Origin: Candidatus Obscuribacterales bacterium
GTDB lineage: Bacteria; Cyanobacteriota; Vampirovibrionia; Obscuribacterales; Obscuribacteraceae
Assembly (NCBI GenBank): GCA_031292355.1
Contig: JARLHI010000048.1
Span: forward strand, 124,001 to 188,000
Direction of reading: 5' to 3'
Length of the DNA stretch: 64,000 bases
The translations under genes and the position numbers were made by a program. Of this stretch, positions 34,878 through 43,008 are shown one piece after another. The notes beneath the pieces are model-generated. The model made no database searches. It had not been told where the DNA came from and worked only from the letters and a program-made list of their open reading frames with translations. Numbering within the stretch: the stretch's first letter is position 1; each line of letters begins with the position of its first letter.

Positions 34878-35334
34878 ACGTTTTGCGACACCTCAAATAC
34901 GAGCCGAGAACATCTCGTAGCAACTATTTCCGGACCAGTAAAGCATAGCAGGGCTGACGATAAAGCTGGCATCCGTAGCAAATTATAGCCAAGTAATGAG
35001 CCTAAATGGCACGGCAAAGACGCCTGTTTATGCACCTCTTGACCATGCGTACGAATATAGCCGAGCCCATTTACATCTGAGCTCGATCCTCGCGCTTCTT
35101 GCGCCCTTCTCAAAATGCGCTCGCTAAGCGGAAGTTAAGCGATTGCTCACCTGGTTTTCCGCTTAGCAATCAAATTAGCCAGCATGGGCAGATCCGGCAA
35201 ACACCCGCTCAAATGGGAGTGACGAGTGTTTTCTAAGAAACATCTGTTAACAATGATAGTAGTCAGGACCAGCATGACAAGCGTTCCTCTTACTATTAAG
35301 AGTGATGCATACTGACAATTGAGAGATTACTTCT
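34878..35334. other. Divergent gap between the nuo operon and RNase III
   Basis: No convincing ORF. It should hold the nuo promoter (minus) and the rnc promoter (plus), but no strong -35/-10 pair was recognised. The one clear structure is the inverted repeat at 35123-35167. Confidence 0.4.
35123..35167. repeat. 11-bp inverted repeat in the nuo-rnc gap
   Basis: GCTAAGCGGAA (35123-35133) and its exact reverse complement TTCCGCTTAGC (35157-35167), separated by 23 bases, can form a hairpin on either strand. There is no T-run after it, so it is not a classical terminator. The same 11-mer recurs at 57997-58007 in another intergenic region. Confidence 0.7.
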
Positions 35335-36072
35335 TTGGCAACCTACACGATGACAACCAGTCCGCAAACCTCACTCAACTCGCGACGAGTAAAAGAATTA
35401 GACCAGCTAAGCGAAAGGCTTGGAGTGGCTTTCGGTCGCATGCATTTGCTCAATGAAGCGCTGACTCACAGCTCTTCGGCAGCGGAGCAACCCGGCGTCA
35501 AAGACTACGAACGACTCGAGTTTTTCGGCGATGCAGTTCTCAAATTCGTTATCAGCGAATACCTCCTGGAAAGATTTCCAGACTATTCAGAAGGACAACT
35601 GACTGAGATTCGCTCGGTACTGGTTAGCGATAAGGTCCTGGCGGAGCTTGCCACTAGTCTCAATCTGAGCAAATACATATTGCTCGGCAAGCAGGTGCAA
35701 ATGCGCCCTTCGATTATGGCGCAGTCATTGGAAGCGATAATTGGCGCGGTCTATACCGACCTCGGCCTTTTCCAAACACAACATCTGGTCGTCAAGCTTT
35801 TCGGTAATCAAGCGACCGCTATCGATCGCGACGATATCAAAGATAATTTCAAAGCAGAGCTACAAGAATATACACAGGCTCGCAGCCAGGGCATTCCTAC
35901 TTACACCGTAATGCAGGTAGACGGACCACCACACGATCCAATCTTTTCTGTTTCGGTATCTATTGAAGGCAAAGATCTGGCATCGGCATCAGGCAAATCG
36001 AAGAAACAAGCTGAACAAGAAGCAGCAAAAATTGCCCTGAGCATAGTCATGGGACAAGCTCAAAAGAACTAA
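35335..36072 (+). CDS. rnc: Ribonuclease III
   Basis: 245 residues; cleaves double-stranded RNA in rRNA processing and gene regulation. Catalytic signature DYERLEFFGDAVLKFVISEY near residue 62, second acidic site SLEAIIGAVYTDLG, then a C-terminal dsRNA-binding domain (NFKAELQEYTQARSQG, then SGKSKKQAEQEAAKIAL). The frame begins at TTG 35335, which has GAGAG nine bases upstream; ATG 35350 is the alternative. Confidence 0.95.
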   Translation: MATYTMTTSPQTSLNSRRVKELDQLSERLGVAFGRMHLLNEALTHSSSAAEQPGVKDYERLEFFGDAVLKFVISEYLLERFPDYSEGQLTEIRSVLVSDKVLAELATSLNLSKYILLGKQVQMRPSIMAQSLEAIIGAVYTDLGLFQTQHLVVKLFGNQATAIDRDDIKDNFKAELQEYTQARSQGIPTYTVMQVDGPPHDPIFSVSVSIEGKDLASASGKSKKQAEQEAAKIALSIVMGQAQKN

Positions 36073-36205
36073 GTGCAGTCAGCGTCCAATTGGTGCCACC
36101 ACGGATTCTGCTAGACCTGTTGCGGCAAAACATCGATTCGTTCAATATTGCTTCCATTTTGCGAGCAAACATAGCCTAAGCCCATAACCCTATCCAAGGT
36201 AAGCG

Positions 36206-36376
36206 ATGAACTTGAGCCAGTTTCTTCAAGCCGGATTGTCGTTAATCCAGAGCGCACTGAGAACGGTGCCATTATCATCAAATGCAGTTCCCGACCTGCT
36301 GATGATCCATGTTTGTCCTAACTGCGCCAATACTTTCGAACGCCTCATGGATGGCAATCTAGCTCCACCGACGTAG
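36206..36376 (+). CDS. Possible 56-residue protein with a CxxC motif
   Basis: Small frame with a strong Shine-Dalgarno (CCAAGG, six bases before ATG 36206). The product begins MNLSQFLQAGLSLIQSAL and ends with HVCPNCANTFERLMDGNLAPPT; CPNCANTFE looks like half of a zinc ribbon. It fills a gap with no other gene between rnc and the cysteine-protease module. It is too short for firm assignment; chance ORF remains possible. Confidence 0.4.
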   Translation: MNLSQFLQAGLSLIQSALRTVPLSSNAVPDLLMIHVCPNCANTFERLMDGNLAPPT

Positions 36377-36526
36377 CGGCGAACACATTTGACCATCTGA
36401 GGGAGCGTACAGTGGAGGCAAGCTTGTGACTTTGCTTTATTGAAAATCTTAGTCAGGGCTCGGACAGTTGACTGGATTATCTCAAGCAGCTGACGAGCCA
36501 AGCAACAAATTTGACAGCGGTCACGA

Positions 36527-38245
36527 CTATAAAGATTGCGTAGCTTTTTTCTCTTCAAACAGTTGTCGCAAGTGCTCCCATATTTTGCCGTTAGGAGACA
36601 AACGCTCAATTGCGTAAGAAGGGTCACTACTATAAACATCGGAGACCTGCAGTAACTCATCGAATGCAGTTACATCGTGAGGAACAATCTTAACTAGCTT
36701 CAACCCCTGTTCAATGTCTGTCGAATCAAATACAAAATCAAATTTCCTGACGCCGCCCTCGTACGCATTGGCCAACCAAACATATCTAGGCATGGGCGTC
36801 AAAAGCGTTTCCATGCGATTTTGTGGCGACAGAGTTGCTTCTGTCAAACACGCGTTTTTGTAGTCGTTAGATGACAATAAAAAGATGTCCCACTCAACAC
36901 GCTGCCTGAAATTTGCCTTTCCATTCGCTCGTAATACTTCAAAGTTGCGATCGAAAGACATCATCGCGCTAAATATTGAGTGAAACGGAATTCTTATTGT
37001 AGTAAACAATGGAATTAACACTTTGTGCGTGACGTAGCCACGTCCACTAGTTCCAGCCGCCGATTTGCAAGATATCCAATCCGAAATTGCAATATTTCCA
37101 GAGTCTGCGAGTCCGAAACGAAGCGTTTCAAACTCCACTCTGGCAAAGGCTCCGATGTTGTCGTCGTGGACGTATATTTTGTCAATACGCGAAGATTTTA
37201 AAATCATGCCGGTCACGGGATGTGGTTTCGGTGAATTATTTTCAGTCAGTCTGTACCCGACAAGTGTTATCGCGTGTCCACCCGTGCGGCACGGTGCATT
37301 CGGTAAAACATTTATCTGCTCCGGCGGGTTAGTAGGTGGCGCAACCAAACCCAGGGACTGAAGCCAGGCATCCAAACTGACTTGTATCGGAAGTTTTTCA
37401 GTGACCAGCCCCAACCAGACAATCGGAATTCCGCTTCGTAGGTATGCGTAAGTAGTGGCTGCCAATGTCCAGTTATCTGGGATAAGCAAAGTAAGTGGAT
37501 CTAGTCCGACCCCCCGTACAGCTTCAGCCATCTGCACATCCGATAGGCCATCTGATGCAGGAAATGCCCTGCTCACCGTAGGACTGCGCTCAATTGCCAA
37601 ACGGGTAATAGCTAATGGTGATGGAATATCATGCTGAAACAAAAGACCAGTTCCTTGAAATGCAGTCCAGATGGCACTACTTGCACATGCGGCAGCTACG
37701 CTGTCCTGCTCCTGAAAAGCCAGACTTCGGACACGCAGCTTAACGCCAAAAAGATTTACTTCGTAATCACGCACGTTTGGGTAATCTCGGCCATTTTTCA
37801 TGCCGTAAGTTTTCAAACATGTCCGACCGATCATCGTCTCAGGCAATGGCTTGATTACCATAAATCCAAGGTAACTGTCCTGTAGCTCCCTGCTATTCAG
37901 AGCTAAAGGCACACCTTTGAGCAGTTCCTGGAAATTTGTTATATCCAGTTTCGACGAAAAGAAATGAAGTCTTGTGCACCATCTTTGGTAGGGTGCAAAA
38001 CAACGCACGTAATAACCCGAGTAGTCCGCTAAATAATCGCGGTCAACATACTGCTTCTCAACGACTATTGACTGAGCAGCAATGTCCGCGTCACTCAGAT
38101 AGCTGTGGAAGTACTTCAGTTGTTCTTTATCATCGAGAGCAAACAGCGGTGCATTGGATGCAGAACTTATAATGCTTTTGAATGCGTCCAACGAGTATTC
38201 GCGGATCTCGAAGTCAATGAGCTTTGAGTTGGTATTAGTAGACAA
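36527..38245 (-). CDS. Papain-like cysteine-protease-fold candidate
   Basis: 572 residues, no signal peptide or transmembrane helices. In the middle, SLAFQEQDSVAAACASSAIW gives a Gln-x-x-x-x-x-x-x-Cys arrangement. Later GGHAITLVGYR gives a His, and IYVHDDNIGAF an Asp/Asn, in the order expected for a papain/C39/transglutaminase-type triad (Cys near 190, His near 335, Asp near 375). The flanking 150-residue N-terminal and 180-residue C-terminal regions are unrecognised. The start is TTG 38245, inside the upstream small gene, with an 11-bp overlap and no good Shine-Dalgarno of its own, so translation is probably coupled. Protease activity is inferred from motif order only. Confidence 0.65.
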   Translation of the reverse strand: MSTNTNSKLIDFEIREYSLDAFKSIISSASNAPLFALDDKEQLKYFHSYLSDADIAAQSIVVEKQYVDRDYLADYSGYYVRCFAPYQRWCTRLHFFSSKLDITNFQELLKGVPLALNSRELQDSYLGFMVIKPLPETMIGRTCLKTYGMKNGRDYPNVRDYEVNLFGVKLRVRSLAFQEQDSVAAACASSAIWTAFQGTGLLFQHDIPSPLAITRLAIERSPTVSRAFPASDGLSDVQMAEAVRGVGLDPLTLLIPDNWTLAATTYAYLRSGIPIVWLGLVTEKLPIQVSLDAWLQSLGLVAPPTNPPEQINVLPNAPCRTGGHAITLVGYRLTENNSPKPHPVTGMILKSSRIDKIYVHDDNIGAFARVEFETLRFGLADSGNIAISDWISCKSAAGTSGRGYVTHKVLIPLFTTIRIPFHSIFSAMMSFDRNFEVLRANGKANFRQRVEWDIFLLSSNDYKNACLTEATLSPQNRMETLLTPMPRYVWLANAYEGGVRKFDFVFDSTDIEQGLKLVKIVPHDVTAFDELLQVSDVYSSDPSYAIERLSPNGKIWEHLRQLFEEKKATQSL

Positions 38246-38429
38246 ACTTACGCTTGACCAACTCCGTTAAAACCGGCTGAGAAGTCTGAAGTTGTCGCAC
38301 TGCTTTTTCAACCTCTTCGCGAGCTTGATTTAGGGCGCGTTGCCCATCGTTAGACCGGACCCACTCCTTATCAGCAGCACGGTCAACAAAAACGGACTTA
38401 GACTCAGACTGCTTTTTGTTACTGGTCAT
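38235..38429 (-). CDS. Small charged helical protein paired with the cysteine-protease candidate
   Basis: 64 residues from ATG 38429, which has an excellent Shine-Dalgarno (GGAGG, four bases upstream). The sequence is polar: NKKQSESKSVFVDRAADKEW, then a likely helix ALNQAREEVEKAVRQLQTSQ, ending LTELVKRKFVY. Its last 11 bases overlap the protease-like gene. It may be an adaptor, inhibitor or antitoxin-like partner; no family recognised. Confidence 0.65.
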   Translation of the reverse strand: MTSNKKQSESKSVFVDRAADKEWVRSNDGQRALNQAREEVEKAVRQLQTSQPVLTELVKRKFVY

Positions 38430-38866
38430 GCGCCCTCCTCTAACGATTTTCACAGTTCAGATCTCAAGTGAAAACGATACTAACATGCCTTTCCAGAGTT
38501 TACCCCGAAAAAGCTGAATTTAAGCTGAATATGAGTAATTAATTTAAACAGTATTCGCTCACGAAACGAAACAATCACCATCAGAGCTGATGTCTTGAAC
38601 CAATGCATGAGCCCAAGCCTAGGTGCTGTCAGATTTTATGCAATAAGTTTCCTCATTTGACCTATATTTCATCGAAGCCCTTTTAAATCCGAGGTCGTTC
38701 AACACAATCGGCTTTTACCTATTGAATGCTGAGGCGGGATCACACGCCCGCTCCGACGTCTTCTAACCAAAGGTTAACGTTTCAAAATTTTGGACAGTTC
38801 AGATTAGTCCACGTTCTGCAAATCGCAGCCTCCGGTTTTACCATGTCGAATAAAAGGCAAACAAAT
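38430..38866. other. AT-rich intergenic gap upstream of the protease-like module
   Basis: No supported gene. A GCGGG...CCCGC inverted repeat (near 38737-38754) is present. The promoter of the small/protease pair should lie just above 38429, in the AT-rich part, but no strong consensus was seen. Confidence 0.4.
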
Positions 38867-40147
38867 TCAAGCGATTTTAGAATTGGTCAAAAATTTTGAC
38901 ACGGCCGCAGTTGCATCAACAACAGACACAGACCGAATGCAATGGGCTGAAGCATGACGACAGAACTTCTGTCCTTGTACTTCGACAGCGCATTTGCCTT
39001 GCAGTCGCACAGGTTGCAGAACAGATGAATGCAGTGTCTTGGGGCCAAAGCGATTGGGCGAGTAAGCACTGACCAATGAGCCGTCCAATGGATGACAGGA
39101 AATAGCAACGACCGCTAATCCCATGGCAGCAGCGATGTGCATTGGCGCGGTATCGTTGCCCAGATAAACATCACATGTTTCCATAACTGCTGCGCATTCA
39201 CGCAATGTTGTCTTACCGACGCAATTTATGAAATCGCCCTTCAATTGCCGAGCGAGTTCCATTTCGCCCTTGCTGCCAACAAGCACAAATTGCACAGCAT
39301 GTTTTTTTACGATTTGGTCCATCACTTGTTGATAGAACTCAACAGGCCATCTCTTACGAGCATGTGAGGCGCCAAGGCACACAGCCACTCTCAAGCGATT
39401 CGATTCTTTTTTGCCGAGCAATGCAGCAGCTGCTTGTCGGTCAAAATTGTCGATAAACATTTCAGGTGATGCATTTTTTATGCTGCCACCCATAAACGAG
39501 ATCAAAGACAAATAATTTTCGGATTCGTGACTGGTCGATGTCGTCGGAAAGCCCTGAAACAAATGCGTAAAGAGCTTGTCGTAATTTTTATTAGATTCAC
39601 GTTTTTCTTGACAGACCTGCTCTGAATAAGCAACGCGAGTTTTCGCGCCACTGAGATAGCAAATCAAACTGGCGTAATACTGATCAGTTCCCCAGTGCGG
39701 GAATACAACCAGATCATATTTCTGCCACAACAAATTGCTGACACAAAGAACAAAAGCATTTCTGGCAAACTTCCAGCGAAAGCGCAGCTTCCAGCCGTTG
39801 GAATCAACTGCTACAAATCGATCTACGTGAGGGCAAAGCTCAACCAGGTTTGAGACAATCTTATCTGTTATGAGAGTGATGTTCGCCTCTGGCGCATTTT
39901 GTCGCAACTCCCGCAGAAACGGCGTCGTCATTAATACATCGCCGATTAAATCAGGCTGAACAACAAGTATACGGCGAGCCTGAGAGAGCTTGATTTGTTC
40001 AGGCGCTGATTCTCCTCTGATCAATCGCAAAATAGGTTCGACACAAGCGACTATCACTTCGGGGCGTGATAGCACGTCAAAGCTATCCAGCAACCAGAGT
40101 TTAGGGCGACCAAACCAGGGTTTTTGTGGACTTTTAATAGAGTGCAT
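38867..40147 (-). CDS. Glycosyltransferase family 9 (heptosyltransferase-like)
   Basis: 426 residues. GT9 enzymes such as WaaC/WaaF add heptose to lipopolysaccharide core. Family marks: RRILVVQPDLIGDVLMTTPF near residue 60, LRELRQNAPEANITLITD, later VAVCLGASHARKRWPVEFYQ, FVLVGSKGEMELARQL, NCVGKTTLRECAAVMETCD and the substrate loop YLGNDTAPMHIAAAMG. An unusual Cys-rich ending is seen (CAVEVQGQKFCRHASAHC). It lies alone between two gaps, so the glycan it builds is not evident. Confidence 0.88.
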   Translation of the reverse strand: MHSIKSPQKPWFGRPKLWLLDSFDVLSRPEVIVACVEPILRLIRGESAPEQIKLSQARRILVVQPDLIGDVLMTTPFLRELRQNAPEANITLITDKIVSNLVELCPHVDRFVAVDSNGWKLRFRWKFARNAFVLCVSNLLWQKYDLVVFPHWGTDQYYASLICYLSGAKTRVAYSEQVCQEKRESNKNYDKLFTHLFQGFPTTSTSHESENYLSLISFMGGSIKNASPEMFIDNFDRQAAAALLGKKESNRLRVAVCLGASHARKRWPVEFYQQVMDQIVKKHAVQFVLVGSKGEMELARQLKGDFINCVGKTTLRECAAVMETCDVYLGNDTAPMHIAAAMGLAVVAISCHPLDGSLVSAYSPNRFGPKTLHSSVLQPVRLQGKCAVEVQGQKFCRHASAHCIRSVSVVDATAAVSKFLTNSKIA

Positions 40148-40480
40148 GTCTTGAGTGTACTCTCTTACAACTCTAGGAAAGACACTTATTTTCTACGAGA
40201 GTATTTGATGCGCAAGCATTGTGCCACCAGTTTCCGCAACTCTACAAGTGCGGCTTAGCGCCAGCTAATGTTACAGCGAGCCACTCTTATCAAGGCAAAC
40301 GTCATTGCCGAATTCACGGCTATGCTAGTGAATAGATACCAAATACTCGCGGCAACATTTCATTGCAATGAGAAATTGTGTCGAAAGGTTCAGATAGCAA
40401 AGCGCCGATCGTTCTTCTAATGCAAGAAACAATCGGCGTTTTGATTTTGAACAAAACAAACCATTGAAAATAGCTTGAGA
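40148..40480. other. Intergenic gap with a hairpin
   Basis: Separates the heptosyltransferase start from the end of a small exported-protein gene. No supported ORF. The notable element is the stem-loop at 40403-40438. Confidence 0.4.
40403..40438. terminator. Probable intrinsic terminator
   Basis: CGCCGAT (40403-40409) pairs with ATCGGCG (40432-40438), with partial pairing further in. TTTTGATTTTG follows on the plus strand and CTTT on the minus strand. It most likely ends the minus-strand exported coiled-coil gene, though the better T-run is on the plus strand. Confidence 0.5.
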
Positions 40481-41053
40481 TTATGGAGTTGGAGCGCCTG
40501 ACTGTGGCGTCACTGGATAATTGCCAGTGACATCAGTTGACTGAAGACGATTATCAGCGCCCATGTCCATCATCACATTATTAGCATTGCTACCTGTCAT
40601 GGCTGGAGCAACTGGTGCTTTTTTCAATTGCGACATATCGACAGGATAAAGTCGATTTGGAGCGACGCCGCTTTCTTGCAAGCCTGAAGCATCAGCTAAT
40701 TTGCGAGCTTCCGACCGCAAAGATAAAGCTTCTTGATCTGCTCTTGCCGCTTTGTATTCAGCTTCGGCTGCCTTCAACATCGCTTTGGATGCTGATAGTT
40801 GCTGACGCGCCTGATCGAGTTTCGCTTTGGACATCTCTACGCGGTCCGAAGCCGATTGTAATTCGGGACTGCCTTGAGCAGCAGCGCCAGTCGATGGCGT
40901 CAAGGAAGCCGAAGCCGCCGGCGTATTGGTCGACGTCATCGAAGTGCTCGTCGTAACATCCACGCCGTTTGCACCGTAACTGATACCGGCCGACAGCGAG
41001 GCGGATAGCAATGATGCACCAAATGTAATACCCAAAAACTTCTGTAAATTCAT
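40481..41053 (-). CDS. Small exported coiled-coil protein
   Basis: 190 residues from ATG 41053. A signal peptide (LGITFGASLLSASLSAGISY, cleavage near YGA) is followed by a Thr/Ser-rich spacer. A helical coiled coil (SKAKLDQARQQLSASKAMLK, AEAEYKAARADQEALSLRSE) comes next, then a Pro/Asn/Met-rich tail. A periplasmic structural role is plausible. No named family recognised. Confidence 0.68.
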   Translation of the reverse strand: MNLQKFLGITFGASLLSASLSAGISYGANGVDVTTSTSMTSTNTPAASASLTPSTGAAAQGSPELQSASDRVEMSKAKLDQARQQLSASKAMLKAAEAEYKAARADQEALSLRSEARKLADASGLQESGVAPNRLYPVDMSQLKKAPVAPAMTGSNANNVMMDMGADNRLQSTDVTGNYPVTPQSGAPTP

Positions 41054-41789
41054 ATGTTTGCCCCTAAGGTCACGCCCCGAAAACAAGGAGAAGACAGCCC
41101 AACAGCCGAATTATAAATCTTATTTCGGAAACTGCAAATTATGCAAAAAGGCTATTTTTACAGCGGATTCGCGAAAATAGATCAATCGCTCATACAAAGC
41201 TCTCAAAGTGTATAGATCGCGCATATACGCGAGAGCCTGTTGGATAATTTGCTTTGTAAAATCTTAGTTTTATCTACATCATTGATACTCATCCGAACGA
41301 ATTTTCTGCCACTTCAATTGTGTTCTGATACCAAACTTTGACACCACTCATGAAGGCGTTCATGGCACCAAATGCGACACCACAATTAATAGTTTGTGTG
41401 CATAGCAATTCGATCAAAAGCTTGCTGCAATGCCCGCTAGAAAGAAACACGGGTCTTCTATAGCTCAGGTGGAGCGCTTAGAGGTTCTTCACATTTCGTT
41501 GTAATGAGGCTACATAGCCTGTGCCACGAACGAGCCACGGACTGGCAATCTTCAGCATTAAGCGGGTAGCGCCAAGAGCGAACTCTAAAGGATCGCTTAA
41601 ACCTCGAGCCCACATATTGAAAGGGCACAGCCAAGTAGCCTATATTAGTAGATTCCCCGTCAGCGGAACTTTGCTTGTTCTCGTAGCAAGCATCTCTATA
41701 AAGCGAGGTCACTTTGAGTGAGCCTCCGTGCGACGGTCGGAATCTGGGTAATACACAATCGACAAGGGCAAAGAGGAATCGACCATTCC
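41054..41789. other. Long leader region upstream of ribosomal protein S1
   Basis: About 740 bases without a convincing gene. Contains a small hairpin (TCGCG CATATA CGCGA, 41217-41232) and a tRNA A-box-like string (TAGCTCAGGTGG, near 41461) with no complete cloverleaf around it. The frame of the S1 gene is open back to 41718, but the conserved protein starts at 41790. Confidence 0.35.
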
Positions 41790-42923
41790 ATGCAAAAAGT
41801 TCTTGAGGTCAATGGAGAAAACGTCTCAGTGGCAGAAACAGTAGAAAAAGTGAAGTCCGAATTTGAACGTCTTCTGGAACAAACACCAGACTTGAAATTC
41901 GAACAAGGCGACATAGTCCAAGGTTTCATCGTTCGCGTTGAACGCGACGGAGTGCTCGTCGATGTCGGCGGCAAGTCAGAAGGCTTTGTGCCAATCAAAG
42001 AAATCTCGAATATGCCCCTTGATCGCGTCGAAGACGAAGTCAAAGTCGGCGACAAAAGAGAGCTTTATATTCTCCGCGAAGAGAACGAAAATGGTCAGCT
42101 CACCCTTTCACTCAAACGCGTCGCTCAAGCTCGCGGCTGGGTTCAACTCGAGCAACAGAAGAAAAACGACGATACCATTCGCGCCAAGATTTCCGCAGTG
42201 GTCAAAGGCGGCGTAGTTGTAGATGTATACGGTTTGCGTGGATTCGTTCCAGCCAGCCAATTGCGCGTCAAGGGAACTACTCCAGAAGAATTGATCGGCA
42301 TGGAAATTCCGATGAAGATTCTGGAAACAGACACCAAACGCAACAAACTGATTTTGAGCCAACGTCTTGCTGTGCAAGAAGAAAAAGCAGCTCAACGCGA
42401 AAAAATCCTCAACACCCTCGAAGCTGGACAAGTTGTGTCTGGCGAAGTGGTCAGAATCGCCGACTTCGGCGCTTTCATCGACCTCGGTGGATTGGATGGC
42501 TTGTTGCCTATCTCCGAAATCTCATGGGAACGTGTTTCACACCCATCAGACGTACTGAAGGTTGGTCAAGTAATCACAACCAAGGTTCTCAAAGTGGATC
42601 GCGAAAAGGGTCATATCAGCTTGAGCCTCAAGCAGATGCAACCAGATCCGTGGAAAGAAATCGAAGACAAATTCCAGGACGGACAAATCGTCACCGGCAC
42701 TGTTCGCAAGATTCAGAGCTTCGGCGCATTCGTTCAAATCTATCCTGGCGTAGATGCCTTGTTGCCGACCGTAGAGATGTCAGAGCAACCAAACATCAAG
42801 CCAGAAGAAATCGTACAGGTCGGTCAGCAAGTCAAAGCGATCATCAAAAAGTTCTCTCCCAAAGAGCACAAGATCAGCTTGAGTCTTCGCGGCATGGACG
42901 TCTCCGATTTGATCGGAACATAA
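41790..42923 (+). CDS. rpsA: 30S ribosomal protein S1, four S1 domains
   Basis: 377 residues with four S1 RNA-binding domains. Domain 1: GDIVQGFIVRVERDGVLVDV with SEGFVPIKEIS. Domain 2: AKISAVVKGGVVVDVYGLRG. Domain 3: GQVVSGEVVRIADFGAFIDL with LKVDREKGHISLSLKQ. Domain 4: DGQIVTGTVRKIQSFGAFVQ. S1 recruits mRNA to the 30S subunit. Four domains instead of the six of enterobacteria is common outside Proteobacteria. ATG 41790 lies 13 bases after GAGG. An intrinsic terminator follows. Confidence 0.9.
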   Translation: MQKVLEVNGENVSVAETVEKVKSEFERLLEQTPDLKFEQGDIVQGFIVRVERDGVLVDVGGKSEGFVPIKEISNMPLDRVEDEVKVGDKRELYILREENENGQLTLSLKRVAQARGWVQLEQQKKNDDTIRAKISAVVKGGVVVDVYGLRGFVPASQLRVKGTTPEELIGMEIPMKILETDTKRNKLILSQRLAVQEEKAAQREKILNTLEAGQVVSGEVVRIADFGAFIDLGGLDGLLPISEISWERVSHPSDVLKVGQVITTKVLKVDREKGHISLSLKQMQPDPWKEIEDKFQDGQIVTGTVRKIQSFGAFVQIYPGVDALLPTVEMSEQPNIKPEEIVQVGQQVKAIIKKFSPKEHKISLSLRGMDVSDLIGT

Positions 42924-42955
42924 TCCAAAGCGACTTCTTTAGACGTTTAGAAAGA

Positions 42956-42990
42956 GCGGGACATGGCACAAGCTGTGTTCCGCTTTTCTT
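42956..42990 (+). terminator. Intrinsic terminator after rpsA
   Basis: GCGGGACA (42956-42963) pairs with TGTTCCGC (42976-42983), with one G-T pair and a 12-base loop, followed by TTTTCTTTT. It stands 33 bases after the rpsA stop. Confidence 0.8.
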
Positions 42991-43008
42991 TTGAACAAAA
43001 ATCTCGAA

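Noticed and set aside
36226..36660. 144-residue minus-strand frame after the cysteine-protease candidate
   Set aside because: Overlaps the end of that gene in another frame; composition is irregular and there is no ribosome-binding site.
41455..41530. tRNA-like string (TAGCTCAGGTGG) upstream of rpsA
   Set aside because: Only the D-arm-like A box is present. No anticodon arm, T-arm GTTCGA box or matching acceptor stem could be found.
42524..42994. 156-residue plus-strand frame overlapping rpsA
   Set aside because: Lies in another frame inside the S1 domains of rpsA and has no independent support.
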